Assembly: GCA_018241665.1 (NCBI GenBank) | Contig: JAFEDK010000019.1 | Location: forward strand, 73,986-137,985 | Direction of reading: 5' to 3' | Length of the DNA stretch: 64,000 nucleotides | Origin: Pseudomonadota bacterium | GTDB taxonomy: Bacteria; Pseudomonadota; Gammaproteobacteria; Burkholderiales; Rhodocyclaceae | In this document: one piece after another, positions 26,373-34,970 of the stretch | Layout of the letters: the number at the start of each line of letters is the position of its first letter | Numbering within the stretch: position 1 is the stretch's first letter | Translations under genes and position numbers: made by a program | The notes under the pieces: model-generated | The model's input: only the letters and a program-made list of their open reading frames with translations | The model's database searches: none | What the model was told of the DNA's origin: nothing

Positions 26373-28100
26373 ATGAAGACTCCTTCCTCCTTCCGGCACA
26401 GCGAGCTGCGCACCGTCCTGTGGGCCTTCCGCCGCGAGTTCGCGGTATGCCTGCTGTTCTCGGTGCTGATCAACATCCTGATGTTGACCCCGACGATGTA
26501 CATGCTGCAGCTGTTCGACCGGGTCATGCTCAGCCAGAACCTGGTCACACTGACCGTACTGACCATCGTCATGCTGTTCTGCTTCGCCGCGGTGGCCTTT
26601 GCCGAATGGTCCCGCTCGCGGGTGCTGGTCCGCCTCGGCGTCAAGCTCGACCAGCAACTCAACTCCCGCGTCTTCGCCGCCAGCTTCGAGGCAGCGCTGC
26701 GCCAGCAGGGCAAGAACCCCACCCAGGGCTTTGGCGATCTGGCCAACGTCCGCCAGTTCCTCACCGGCAACGGGCTGTTCGCGCTGATGGACGCCCCGTG
26801 GACACCGATCTACCTGGCCGTGCTGTTCCTGCTGCACCCGTGGCTGGGCATTCTGGGCATCGTCTTCTCGCTGATTCTCGCCGGCATGGCCTGGGTCTCC
26901 CACCGTCTGTCCCATGCCTCCATCGAGGCCGCCCAGGAAGCCGGTGGCCAGGTCGGCGGCTACATCCACAGCAAGCTGCGCAACGCCGAAGTCATCGAGG
27001 CGATGGGCATGCTCGACAACTTGCGCGCCCGCTGGAAGACCCGCCAGCAGCACTACCTGGAACTCAACCGGCAGGCCAGCGACGTGTCCGAGCGGGTCAA
27101 GGCGATGACCAAGTTCGTGCGCTACACCCAGCAATCCCTGGCCCTGGCCGCCGGCGCGGTGCTGGTGATCCGCGGCGAGCTGAGCCCGGGCGCGATGATC
27201 GCCGCCAACGTGCTGCTCGGCCGCACCACCCAGCCGGTGGACATGATCGTGATGACCTGGAAGTCCTTCCTGTCCGCCCGCAAGGCCTTCCTGCGCCTCG
27301 AAGAAACCCTGGCCCAGAATCCGCCGCGGGACACCACCCTGGTCCATCCCGAACCCAAGGGGCAGCTGAGCCTGAAGAACGTGATCGCCACCGCGCCGTC
27401 CCGCCCGCAGGCCATCCTCAAGGACTTGAGCATCGATTTCCCGGCCGGCGAAGTGATCGGGGTGGTCGGCCCGTCCGGCTCCGGCAAGTCCACCCTGGCC
27501 CGCACCCTGGTCGGCATCTGGCCCTACACCGACGGCCGCGTGCTGCTCGACGGCGTGCCGCTGGAGCGCTGGGAACGGGATGAGCTGGGCCCGCACCTGG
27601 GCTACCTGCCCCAGGACATCGAGCTGTTCGAGGGCACGATCGCCGAGAACATCGCCCGCTTCGGCGAGGTCGAGCCCGACAAGGTCATCCGCGCCTGCCA
27701 GCGTGCCGGCGTACACGACATGATCCTGCGCTTCCCCCAGGGCTACGACACCGAGATGGGCCAGGCCGGCGGTCTGCTGTCCGGCGGCCAACGCCAGCGC
27801 ATCGCCCTGGCCCGCGCCATGTACGGCGACCCCAAGCTGCTGGTCCTCGACGAACCCAATTCCAACCTCGACGACGTCGGTGAGAACGCCCTGCTGAAGG
27901 CCGTCCAGGACCTCAGGCAGCAGGGCAGCACCGTCTTCGTGATTACCCACCGGCCCAGCGTGCTCAGCGTGGCCGACCGCCTGCTGGTGCTCAACGACGG
28001 CCGCATCGCCCTGTACGGCCCCCGTGCCGACGTCATCGCCACGCTGCAGGCCCAGGCTGCCGCCCAGCAGAACCCCGGCGCCGTGGCCCAGCCCGCCTGA
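26373..28100 (+). CDS. type I secretion ABC transporter, second of two (PrtD-like)
   Basis: 575 residues with the same layout as the preceding gene: six transmembrane helices, Walker A GPSGSGKST, signature LSGGQRQR and Walker B LLVLDEPNSNLDD, VITHRPS. The two proteins are clearly related (MYMLQLFDRVM versus VYMLQVYDRVV in the first helix) and look like an old tandem duplication. With both ATP sites intact they could form a heterodimer or serve different substrates. It lies 27 bp after the first ABC gene and 35 bp before the membrane-fusion gene. Confidence 0.92.
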   Translation: MKTPSSFRHSELRTVLWAFRREFAVCLLFSVLINILMLTPTMYMLQLFDRVMLSQNLVTLTVLTIVMLFCFAAVAFAEWSRSRVLVRLGVKLDQQLNSRVFAASFEAALRQQGKNPTQGFGDLANVRQFLTGNGLFALMDAPWTPIYLAVLFLLHPWLGILGIVFSLILAGMAWVSHRLSHASIEAAQEAGGQVGGYIHSKLRNAEVIEAMGMLDNLRARWKTRQQHYLELNRQASDVSERVKAMTKFVRYTQQSLALAAGAVLVIRGELSPGAMIAANVLLGRTTQPVDMIVMTWKSFLSARKAFLRLEETLAQNPPRDTTLVHPEPKGQLSLKNVIATAPSRPQAILKDLSIDFPAGEVIGVVGPSGSGKSTLARTLVGIWPYTDGRVLLDGVPLERWERDELGPHLGYLPQDIELFEGTIAENIARFGEVEPDKVIRACQRAGVHDMILRFPQGYDTEMGQAGGLLSGGQRQRIALARAMYGDPKLLVLDEPNSNLDDVGENALLKAVQDLRQQGSTVFVITHRPSVLSVADRLLVLNDGRIALYGPRADVIATLQAQAAAQQNPGAVAQPA

Positions 28101-28135
28101 ACACAGTAATCGCCCAATTTTCCAGAGAAGCCCTC

Positions 28136-29509
28136 ATGGTCAATCAAACCGCTCCCAACTCCGGCGACCTGCCCGTCACCGCCAAGCAGCTCCAGGACAG
28201 CGAAGCGCTGCTGCCCACCGACACCAGCCGCCCCGCCCGCATCGGCCTGTGGGTGCTCGGCCTCGGCTTCGGCGGCTTCCTGCTGTGGTCCTCGCTGGCG
28301 CCCCTCGATGAAGGCGTCCCGACCTCCGGCATCGTCACCATCGACACCAAGCGCAAGACCATCCAGCACCTCAGCGGCGGCATCGTCAAAGAGATCTTCG
28401 TCAAGGAAGGCGAATTCGTGAAGGCCGGCACGCCGCTGGTACGCATCGACGACGCCACCACCCAGGCCAATTTCGAGTCGGTCCGCCAGCACTACCTGAC
28501 CGTCCGCGCGATGGAAGGCCGGCTGGTGACCGAGCAGACCGGGCAAGGGAAGATCACCTTCCACCCCGACCTGCAGAAGGAAAGCGGCGACCCGCTGGTC
28601 CGCCAGACCATGGACACCCAGCAGAGCCTGTTCCAGTCCCGCCGCAGCGCGCTGGCGGCCGACCTGCAGGCCTATGAAGAGAACATCCGCGGCCTGGAAG
28701 CCTCGATCCAGGGCTACCAGGGCGTGCTGGCCAGCCGCAAGGCCCAGCACGACAACCTGCAGGAAGAGCTCGCCGGCATTCGCGACCTGGTCAAGGAAGG
28801 CTACGCCCCGCGCAACAAGCAGCTCGAACTGGAACGCATGCTGGCCGATGCCACCGCTGCGATGGCCGACCTGCAGGGCAACATCCTGCGTGCCCGCCAG
28901 GGCATCGCCGAGGCCCGCGCCCGCGCCCGCGCCCGCCAGGAGGAATACCGCAAGGAAGTGGACGGCCAGCTCGCCGACGTGCGCCGGGAAGTCCAGGCCG
29001 ACGCCGACAAGCTGAAGGCCTCCGGCGACGAACTGACCCGCACCACCATCCGCTCCCCGGTCGACGGCCAGGTCGTCGGCTTGGCCACCCAGACCGTCGG
29101 CGGCGTCATCGGACCGGGCCAGAAGCTGATGGACGTGGTCCCGCGCCACGAATCCCTGCTGCTCGAAGCCCACGTGCCGCCGCACCTGATCGACCGCCTC
29201 AAGCCCGGCCAGGAGACCGACGTGCGCTTCTCGACCTTCGCCCACTCGCCGGCGCTGGTCGTCGAGGGCAAGGTCGATTCGATCTCCACCGACCTGATCA
29301 CCGAGCCGGCCAGCGGCAACGCCCCCGCCAGCGCTTACTACCTGGCCCGTATCTCCCTCACCGACAAGGGGCTGACGGAGCTCGGCAATCGCCAGATGCA
29401 GGCCGGCATGCCCGCCGAGGTCGTCATCAAGACTGGCGAGCGCACCGTCCTGAACTACCTGCTGCACCCGCTGCTCAAGCGCCTCGCCGCGTCGATGAAA
29501 GAGGAATAA
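28136..29509 (+). CDS. type I secretion membrane-fusion protein (HlyD/PrtE-like)
   Basis: 457 residues. One membrane helix near residues 38-58 (IGLWVLGLGFGGFLLW), a lipoyl/barrel-sandwich half, a long alpha-helical hairpin with coiled-coil heptads (about 90-290, e.g. LEASIQGYQGVLASRKAQHDNLQEEL and the RARARARQEEY stretch), the second lipoyl half TTIRSPVDGQVVGLATQTVGGVIGPGQKLMDVVP, and a C-terminal beta-barrel. It bridges the ABC transporter to the TolC-like protein. Four bases separate it from the next gene. Confidence 0.93.
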   Translation: MVNQTAPNSGDLPVTAKQLQDSEALLPTDTSRPARIGLWVLGLGFGGFLLWSSLAPLDEGVPTSGIVTIDTKRKTIQHLSGGIVKEIFVKEGEFVKAGTPLVRIDDATTQANFESVRQHYLTVRAMEGRLVTEQTGQGKITFHPDLQKESGDPLVRQTMDTQQSLFQSRRSALAADLQAYEENIRGLEASIQGYQGVLASRKAQHDNLQEELAGIRDLVKEGYAPRNKQLELERMLADATAAMADLQGNILRARQGIAEARARARARQEEYRKEVDGQLADVRREVQADADKLKASGDELTRTTIRSPVDGQVVGLATQTVGGVIGPGQKLMDVVPRHESLLLEAHVPPHLIDRLKPGQETDVRFSTFAHSPALVVEGKVDSISTDLITEPASGNAPASAYYLARISLTDKGLTELGNRQMQAGMPAEVVIKTGERTVLNYLLHPLLKRLAASMKEE

Positions 29510-29512
29510 GCC

Positions 29513-30892
29513 GTGTCCGCGATCCGCAAGCTCACCCGTTTCCTGCCGGCTTCCGGCCCGTCGCGCCTGGCCGCCGCGCTCAGCCTGGCGCTGGCCGCCG
29601 CGCCGGCCGGCGCCATCGACCTGATGCAGGCCTACGAGCGCGCCCTCAGCCAGGACGCCGCCTTCCAGGCGGCCCGCGCCGACACCGAGGCACGCCGCGA
29701 AGCCGTGCCCCAGGCCCGCGCCCAGCTGATGCCCAACATCTCGAGCAACCTGTACCGCAGCAAGGCCAACACCGACCAGCGTTCGATGAGCATCCTCGGC
29801 ACGCCGGTCAAGCAGAGCTACGACTACTTCAGCAGCAACTACGGCATCAGCCTGCGCCAGCCGCTGTTCCGCAAGTACAACTTCGCGCTGTACCGGCAGG
29901 CCAAGTCCGACGTGGAAAGCGCCGAAGCCAACCTCGACAAGAGCCAGCAGGATCTCGTCGTGCGCATGGCCGGCGCCTACTTCGAAGCCCTGATGGCCAA
30001 GGCCCAGTACGCGCTGATCCTGGCCCAGAAAGAGGCCTACGGCTTCCAGCTGGAAGCCGCCAAGCAGAGCTTCGCCAAGGGCCAGGGCACCGTCATCGAC
30101 GTGGACGACGCCCAGGCCCGCTACGACATGACCATCGCCCAGGAGCTGGAAGCCCGCCAGAACCTCAGCTACACGCGCCGCGCGCTGCAGGTCATCGTCA
30201 ATGAGCCGGTGGAATCCCTCGCCGATCTGGTACCCGCTCGCCTGGAACTGACCCCGCCCTTCCCGACCGACGTGGAAGAGTGGATCGGCCGCGCCGAAGA
30301 AACCAACCCCGAGCTGCGGGCGATGCGCGCCAACATCGAATCCGCCAACCAGGAACTCGCCAAGGCCCGCGCCGGCCATTACCCGACCGCCGACCTGGTG
30401 GTCCAGCGCAGCATGAGCGAGAGCGAGAACAACGTGTCGATCAACAGCCGCTACCTGACCTCCCAGGCCGGCGTGCAGGTGACCATCCCGCTGTTCGCCG
30501 GCGGCTACGTGTCCTCGCAGATGCGCCAGGCCCGCGCCAACATCGAGAAGTTCGAGCAGCAGTACGAAGGCCGGCGCCGGGAGATCAGCCTGCAGGTGCG
30601 CAAGGAATACCAGAACATCACCGAAGGCATCGCCAAGATCCAGGCCCTGCAGCAGGCCGAACGCTCCGCCGAGCGGGCCCTGGACTCCAACCAGAAGGGC
30701 TTCCCGGCTGGCACCCGCAGCCGCGTGGACATCCTCAACGCCCAGCAGCAGCTGATCAACACCAAGCGCGACCTGGCCCAGGCCCGCCTCACTTACATCC
30801 TGGCCCGCGTGCGCCTGCAAGGGCTGGTGAGTTCCCTCAACGAAGCCGAAATCCAAACCATCAACGCCTGGCTGGAAGCGCCGCGAGGCTGA
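29513..30892 (+). CDS. TolC-family outer-membrane channel of the type I secretion system
   Basis: 459 residues, GTG start at 29513. A signal peptide ends near AAAPAGAIDLMQAYERALSQDA, the usual start of mature TolC. Two tandem half-repeats follow, with the coiled-coil helices and the beta segments that form the outer-membrane barrel (for example YGISLRQPLFRKYNF and AGVQVTIPLFAGGYVSSQMRQAR). It ends the four-gene secretion operon. About 75 bp later a palindromic repeat begins. Confidence 0.93.
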   Translation: MSAIRKLTRFLPASGPSRLAAALSLALAAAPAGAIDLMQAYERALSQDAAFQAARADTEARREAVPQARAQLMPNISSNLYRSKANTDQRSMSILGTPVKQSYDYFSSNYGISLRQPLFRKYNFALYRQAKSDVESAEANLDKSQQDLVVRMAGAYFEALMAKAQYALILAQKEAYGFQLEAAKQSFAKGQGTVIDVDDAQARYDMTIAQELEARQNLSYTRRALQVIVNEPVESLADLVPARLELTPPFPTDVEEWIGRAEETNPELRAMRANIESANQELAKARAGHYPTADLVVQRSMSESENNVSINSRYLTSQAGVQVTIPLFAGGYVSSQMRQARANIEKFEQQYEGRRREISLQVRKEYQNITEGIAKIQALQQAERSAERALDSNQKGFPAGTRSRVDILNAQQQLINTKRDLAQARLTYILARVRLQGLVSSLNEAEIQTINAWLEAPRG

Positions 30893-30970
30893 AGCCGGGG
30901 TGGGCAGGGTGTGGGGCTCCATTGAGGCCCCCACCACCGATCACCTCACCGGAAGCCTGGGCAGCCATCC

Positions 30971-31042
30971 GGTGGGGGCGAATTCCATTCGCCCTTCCGG
31001 TACATCGAAACGCCTCTGCGGGCGAATGAATTCGCCCCTACA
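30971..31042. repeat. REP-pair-like palindrome, copy 4 of 5 (diverged)
   Basis: Same arms as the other copies, but the left arm (30971-30994) has one inserted C and its outer end starts GGTGGGGG, and the right arm (31020-31042) has one substitution (CCCCTACA). Loop 25 nt. Lies between the convergent tolC-like gene and the glycosyltransferase gene. Confidence 0.85.
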
Positions 31043-31071
31043 AGAGGCCTCCCCACAAGAAGATACCCCTC

Positions 31072-32337
31072 CTACAGCAGCGACAGAATTTCCTGCAGGT
31101 CGCTGCGCAGTTCGGCAGCGCCAAGCGCTGACGGCGGCTGCGTGGCGGCAAGCCCTTCGACCCACGCCAGCTGCTGCGGAAGGCAGACCGTCCGGGCGTC
31201 GTGATGGGTACGCACGAACTCGCGGGCCTGCAGGCCGAGGCGCTCCCGCTCGGCGGGGTCGTCGAGCAGGCGGTAGGCCGCATCGGCCAGGGCCTGGCTG
31301 TCGGGGTAATCCACCAGCAGCCCGCTCTCGCCGTCCCGGATCGCCGCTTCCAGCGGCGCCGTCCGGCTGCCAACGATGGCGCAACCGACGCTCATCGCCT
31401 CCAGCAGGCCCGCCGAGGCCAGAGTGGGATCGCCAAGTTGCACGTGGACGGTGGACAACTGCAGCAACCCGACCCACTGGGGCCCGGCCAGCGGGCCAAC
31501 GAAATGCACCCGCGCCCATTCCCCCGGCGTGAGCTGCGACTGCACCTCGACGGCCAGCGCCTCGCGCCAGCTCCGCTGGCCCGGTGCCGGTGCCGCCGGC
31601 CCGTCGCCACCAGCGATCAGCACATGCAGCGCCGGCCGCCGCCGCAGGATGTCCGGCAAGGCGCGCATCAGCACGTGAAAGCCGGCCTGCGGCCCCAGCT
31701 CGCGGCAGGCAAAGGTGAGCACCTCGTCCTGGCGGCTCAGGGCCAGTTGCCCGTTGAGGGTCAGGCTGATATCCGCCTTCGGTCCCAGGGCTTCGGTATC
31801 GACCCCGTCCGGCACGACGCTCAGGCGATCGCGCCAGGGCCTGGGGAAGGAATCCGCCTGCCAGCGGGTCGGCACCATACCCTGGTCGGCCTGCTCGAAC
31901 TGCAGGCGCTGAGCCAGTTGCTGCATCCGCAGGCCTGCCGCCTCGGCGCCGGAGCCCCCACCTGCTGTATGTCGGAAGTGGTCGCAGCAGATCCCCAGCC
32001 GCGCCTCTGGCCACACGTCCTTGATGAACAGGGCCTCGCCCCAGCCCGAATGGGCCACGATTACATCAGGCATGAAGCCTTCGGCCTTGAGCCCGAGGGC
32101 CGCGTTCAGACAGGCTTCGGCGACGCAGGTCTTGCCCTCCAGGTCGGTAAGCCACGGATGTACGCCCGGCGTACCGCCGCGCTGCAGCGCAAACGGCACG
32201 AGGCGGACGCCCTCCCATTCCGGGGCGCTCACCGCCTGCATCGTCAGCGCGACGACGGCATGCCCCGCCTGGACCAGCGCAGGAGCCAGGTGGACGAACT
32301 GGCCGGGAAAATGGGGATGAATGATCAGGATGTTCAT
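31072..32337 (-). CDS. GT4-type glycosyltransferase, GT-B fold
   Basis: 421 residues. Begins MNILIIHPHFPGQFVHLAPAL, typical of GT4 nucleotide-sugar transferases. The C-terminal half has RLSVVPDGVD, LTFACRELGPQAGFHVLMRALP and the donor-site pattern ASAGLLEAMSVGCAIVGSRTAPLEAAIRDGESGLLVD with the conserved ExxxxG glutamate. No membrane segments. It may glycosylate a surface or secreted product, as it is beside the secretion operon and on the same strand as the protease gene, but its substrate is not evident. Confidence 0.88.
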   Translation of the reverse strand: MNILIIHPHFPGQFVHLAPALVQAGHAVVALTMQAVSAPEWEGVRLVPFALQRGGTPGVHPWLTDLEGKTCVAEACLNAALGLKAEGFMPDVIVAHSGWGEALFIKDVWPEARLGICCDHFRHTAGGGSGAEAAGLRMQQLAQRLQFEQADQGMVPTRWQADSFPRPWRDRLSVVPDGVDTEALGPKADISLTLNGQLALSRQDEVLTFACRELGPQAGFHVLMRALPDILRRRPALHVLIAGGDGPAAPAPGQRSWREALAVEVQSQLTPGEWARVHFVGPLAGPQWVGLLQLSTVHVQLGDPTLASAGLLEAMSVGCAIVGSRTAPLEAAIRDGESGLLVDYPDSQALADAAYRLLDDPAERERLGLQAREFVRTHHDARTVCLPQQLAWVEGLAATQPPSALGAAELRSDLQEILSLL

Positions 32338-32377
32338 GGAGATACGATTTCAGGAAACACGGGACCAGGGCGATCCC

Positions 32378-32449
32378 GTGGGGGCGAATTCACTCGCCCG
32401 GAAAGACTGGAAAGGGAAGCGGTATTGGGCGAATGAATTCGCCCCCACA
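32378..32449. repeat. REP-pair-like palindrome, copy 5 of 5
   Basis: Left arm 32378-32399 has one A-to-C type change in the inner palindrome (CACTCGCCC) and a changed outer base; right arm 32427-32449 is the exact standard arm. Loop 27 nt. Located between the protease gene and the glycosyltransferase gene. It is the last copy in the window. Confidence 0.85.
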
Positions 32450-32484
32450 GTAACCATAAGAAAACCCATCACGGGGAAGCAGGA

Positions 32485-33690
32485 TCACGCGACAGCTCCG
32501 CCGTCGTCATTGACGATGGTCCGTACCGCGGTCAGCTGGACCACACCATCGCCGAAGCTGCCACCAACGGGGTGGGTGACGTCGAGATAGAAGTTCTCGT
32601 CGGGCTCCGGCGTGGTGTCGCCGATGATCTCGACGGGGATCACCGCCTGGTTCTCGCCGGGGTAGAGCTTCAGCGTGCCGTGAGCCGCCACATAATCCTG
32701 GCCGGCCGTTGCCGTGCCGTCACGGGTGGCGAAATCCACGCTGAGAATTTCATTCGGGTCGCTGCGCACACCGGTGAACTGCAGCAGGAAGTACGCGTGC
32801 GTAGTGCCACTGCTACCTTCCGGCACTGCCTTCTTGACCTCCTCCGGCTTGGTCGGCGCATCGGGGTAATGGGCGCGCAGGTTCTGGTCGATCCACTGCT
32901 GGTAATAGCTGACCCGCTGCCAGGCGGCGATCTCGCCGAAGCTGCTGTTGAGCTCGGAGTCGATATCCGGATGGGTGCTGCCTTCGTACAGGCTGGCCGT
33001 GTAGGTGGCGATACCCGCCAGCTTGCCGTTGATGAAGGCCGGCCCGCCGCTGTCGCCCGGCGCAATCAGCCCTTCGTCCACGCCCAGCCCGGCGTCGAAG
33101 CGGTTGATCAGCATCCCCAGCGCGTCATGGCCGACGGTGCCATCATCGAAATCCGCCAGCAGCTGGGACCCGGCCGGCGCCGACCAGGACAGGCTGTTCC
33201 ACAGGCCGCTCTGCAGGGTGCCGAAATCCACGTCCATCCGGTTCTCGGCCTTCAGGCGCAGATCGCCGGCGGAATAGCCGCTCAGCGCCCCGGTTGCGCC
33301 CGAGCCCGGCAGACCATAACCGACCAGGGTTGCCACCTGGCCGATGTCGTCGCCATCCCGGTACAGGGTGTAGCGTTCGGCCGTCAGCGGCGCGCTCTGC
33401 CCCAGCCACACCAACGCCAGATCGCTGCTCCCGTTCTGGTTGTAGAGCGGATGCACCAGCACGCTGGAAGCACTGACCGTCTGGATGCCGCTGCTCGTCT
33501 CGAAGCGTACGCTGGCCGACAGGCTGCCATGGTCGAACAGGTGGGCCGCCGTCAGCACCGCTTGCCCGTCGTAGAGCAGTACGCCCGTGCCGTAATACCC
33601 CCCCGAGGAGACACGCACGACCCCGTCGTAGCCCTCGCCAGGCAGGGCGCGGTTACGGAGATCGGTAAAGGAAGTGACGGTGGTGACCAT
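32485..33690 (-). CDS. trypsin-like serine protease with C-terminal Calx-beta domain
   Basis: 401 residues. The S1 protease catalytic triad is visible: His in VLTAAHLFD, Asp in SSDLALVWLG and Ser in APGDSGGPAF. The C-terminal ~115 residues form a Calx-beta calcium-binding-type domain (LSVDFATRDGTATAGQDYVAAHGTLKLYPGENQAVIPVEIIGDTTPEPDENFYL). There is no cleavable signal peptide at the N-terminus (MVTTVTSFTDLRNRAL), yet the domains are extracellular types. Together with the adjacent type I secretion operon this suggests export through that system. No RTX nonapeptides are present. Confidence 0.88.
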   Translation of the reverse strand: MVTTVTSFTDLRNRALPGEGYDGVVRVSSGGYYGTGVLLYDGQAVLTAAHLFDHGSLSASVRFETSSGIQTVSASSVLVHPLYNQNGSSDLALVWLGQSAPLTAERYTLYRDGDDIGQVATLVGYGLPGSGATGALSGYSAGDLRLKAENRMDVDFGTLQSGLWNSLSWSAPAGSQLLADFDDGTVGHDALGMLINRFDAGLGVDEGLIAPGDSGGPAFINGKLAGIATYTASLYEGSTHPDIDSELNSSFGEIAAWQRVSYYQQWIDQNLRAHYPDAPTKPEEVKKAVPEGSSGTTHAYFLLQFTGVRSDPNEILSVDFATRDGTATAGQDYVAAHGTLKLYPGENQAVIPVEIIGDTTPEPDENFYLDVTHPVGGSFGDGVVQLTAVRTIVNDDGGAVA

Positions 33691-33770
33691 GGAGCGGGCG
33701 CTACGCAGCGCTACGGTGGTGAGTCAGGGCTACACCCCGCATTATCCTTGATCGCGACGCCGCCCGCGCG

Positions 33771-34259
33771 TCAATGCAGCATCTGTGCGGGCGGAGCGAC
33801 ACCCGCAATGGGCCCGATCAGCCAGGACGGCCAAGCCTCCAGCGGCCATTCAGCCACTCCGCACTGTGCATGCAGGATCCCCAGCCATTGCCGTAGGGCC
33901 TGTGGCTGCAAAGTCAACGCCACCCGCGCGTCCTCTGTCCCCCGGAAAACCAGGCGCAGCGACTCCCCCCCGGCGGCCACATCCACCGCATGAACCAGCC
34001 AGTTGCGCCGCGCCGTCTCCGGCTGCACTGGCGCTTGCGGCGACAGCGCCTGCAGCGCATCAGCCACGCCGGAACTCTCCGGCACCGCGCCCAACCCGCC
34101 CTGCTTCTCCAGCCAGGCACAGAGATGGGGAACGAGCCGACCGATCAAGCGCCGGGTCAGCCACAGCAGCTCGGCCTCCCCCGGCGCCGTCTCGCCGCTC
34201 AGGCGGATACGGTCCTCCAGATCCACGTACTCGGTGGTGAAACGCTGCAATTCGCTCAT
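33771..34259 (-). CDS. unknown protein, 162 residues
   Basis: Soluble, tryptophan-rich protein without signal or membrane segments. The N-terminus MSELQRFTTEYVDLEDRIRLSGE is helical, and a middle stretch LTRRLIGRLVPHLCAWLEKQ is followed by two strands (WLVHAVDVAAGGESLRLVF, RVALTLQPQALRQWL). I do not recognise the family. It follows the small gene at 34276 by 16 bp and precedes the protease gene by 80 bp on the same strand, so it may be made with them. Ribosome binding site before the ATG is weak. Confidence 0.6.
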   Translation of the reverse strand: MSELQRFTTEYVDLEDRIRLSGETAPGEAELLWLTRRLIGRLVPHLCAWLEKQGGLGAVPESSGVADALQALSPQAPVQPETARRNWLVHAVDVAAGGESLRLVFRGTEDARVALTLQPQALRQWLGILHAQCGVAEWPLEAWPSWLIGPIAGVAPPAQMLH

Positions 34260-34275
34260 CGAAGTTCAGCCGGAC

Positions 34276-34533
34276 TCACACCAGCAGCAGGGTCATGGCG
34301 CCCTCCTGCGCATCCTGTGGCACACCCACGATGCTGATGACGGTCACGTCCGTTCCCGGCCGCTCCGCGACGTGGAGATAGGCATCGCCCCCCAGCGGCC
34401 ACCAGCCGATGGATTCCGCCTCGATGGCGCGCAGCTCCTGCGCCTCGTCCACGCTCGTGCCCACCTCCGCGGATACCGGGTGGCTCGCATCGGGCACGGG
34501 CGTTGCGCCGCTGATAATAAGGATGTCGTTCAT
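34276..34533 (-). CDS. unknown small protein, 85 residues
   Basis: Starts at the ATG MNDILIISGATPVPDASHPVSAE; a longer frame upstream adds unlikely sequence. The product is acidic, with a C-terminal strand-rich half (YLHVAERPGTDVTVISIVGVP). Function not recognised. It is the first gene of the minus-strand run leading to the protease and glycosyltransferase, and the last gene before the composition changes to the accessory region. Confidence 0.55.
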   Translation of the reverse strand: MNDILIISGATPVPDASHPVSAEVGTSVDEAQELRAIEAESIGWWPLGGDAYLHVAERPGTDVTVISIVGVPQDAQEGAMTLLLV

Positions 34534-34970
34534 GGCGCCCGCAGTTTCGCGGCAGAGCGGGACAAGTGCAAGCGCGGCGTACGGGATCGGCAAGACCAGC
34601 CGCCTGGCCTGCACTGGGCGGAAGTACGGACCCAACGGCAATAGCCTCATCCCACTCGCCCCGTCGCGGGATCAGACGCATCCTGCTGCCTGGCTACTTG
34701 CTTAATCTTGTCCTGTGACGCGTGGGTGAAGGGAGCTCGCCAAGAAGACCGTCACTTCGTGTCCCGCGCAACATCCCAAAAAAGTTTCACCGGTCCTGCA
34801 TCCTTTGTAATGGTCCTTCGTCTTCCATAGTGGGAAGATACAAGACGGAGGTGCAGGCCAAAGGTATTCACGCTTGAGGCGCGTCGGCCCGACTTCTGGT
34901 GAAGGCAACTCGTACTTACGGTTCGTGAGTAAGGTCGTAGAGGACGGGCCGAGTTAGCTGGGAGTCGGAC
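34534..34970. other. intergenic border between core and accessory DNA
   Basis: No convincing gene in 437 bp; the short frames here lack ribosome binding sites and similarity. GC drops from the core level. A small hairpin TCTTCC-ATAGTG-GGAAGA lies at about 34830-34847, and an imperfect repeat around ACTTACGGTTCGTGAGTAAGGT precedes the permease gene. These could be regulatory sites for the permease. I see no clear transposon or tRNA boundary. Confidence 0.4.

Noticed and set aside
27743-30937. A 1064-codon open frame on the minus strand across the secretion genes
   Set aside because: It is the antisense shadow of strongly coding, GC-rich genes with clear Walker, HlyD and TolC motifs on the + strand; its own product is low-complexity Gly/Ala/Val with no motif. 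The same applies to the long minus frames at 2581-4170, 12589-14892 and 25503-27950.
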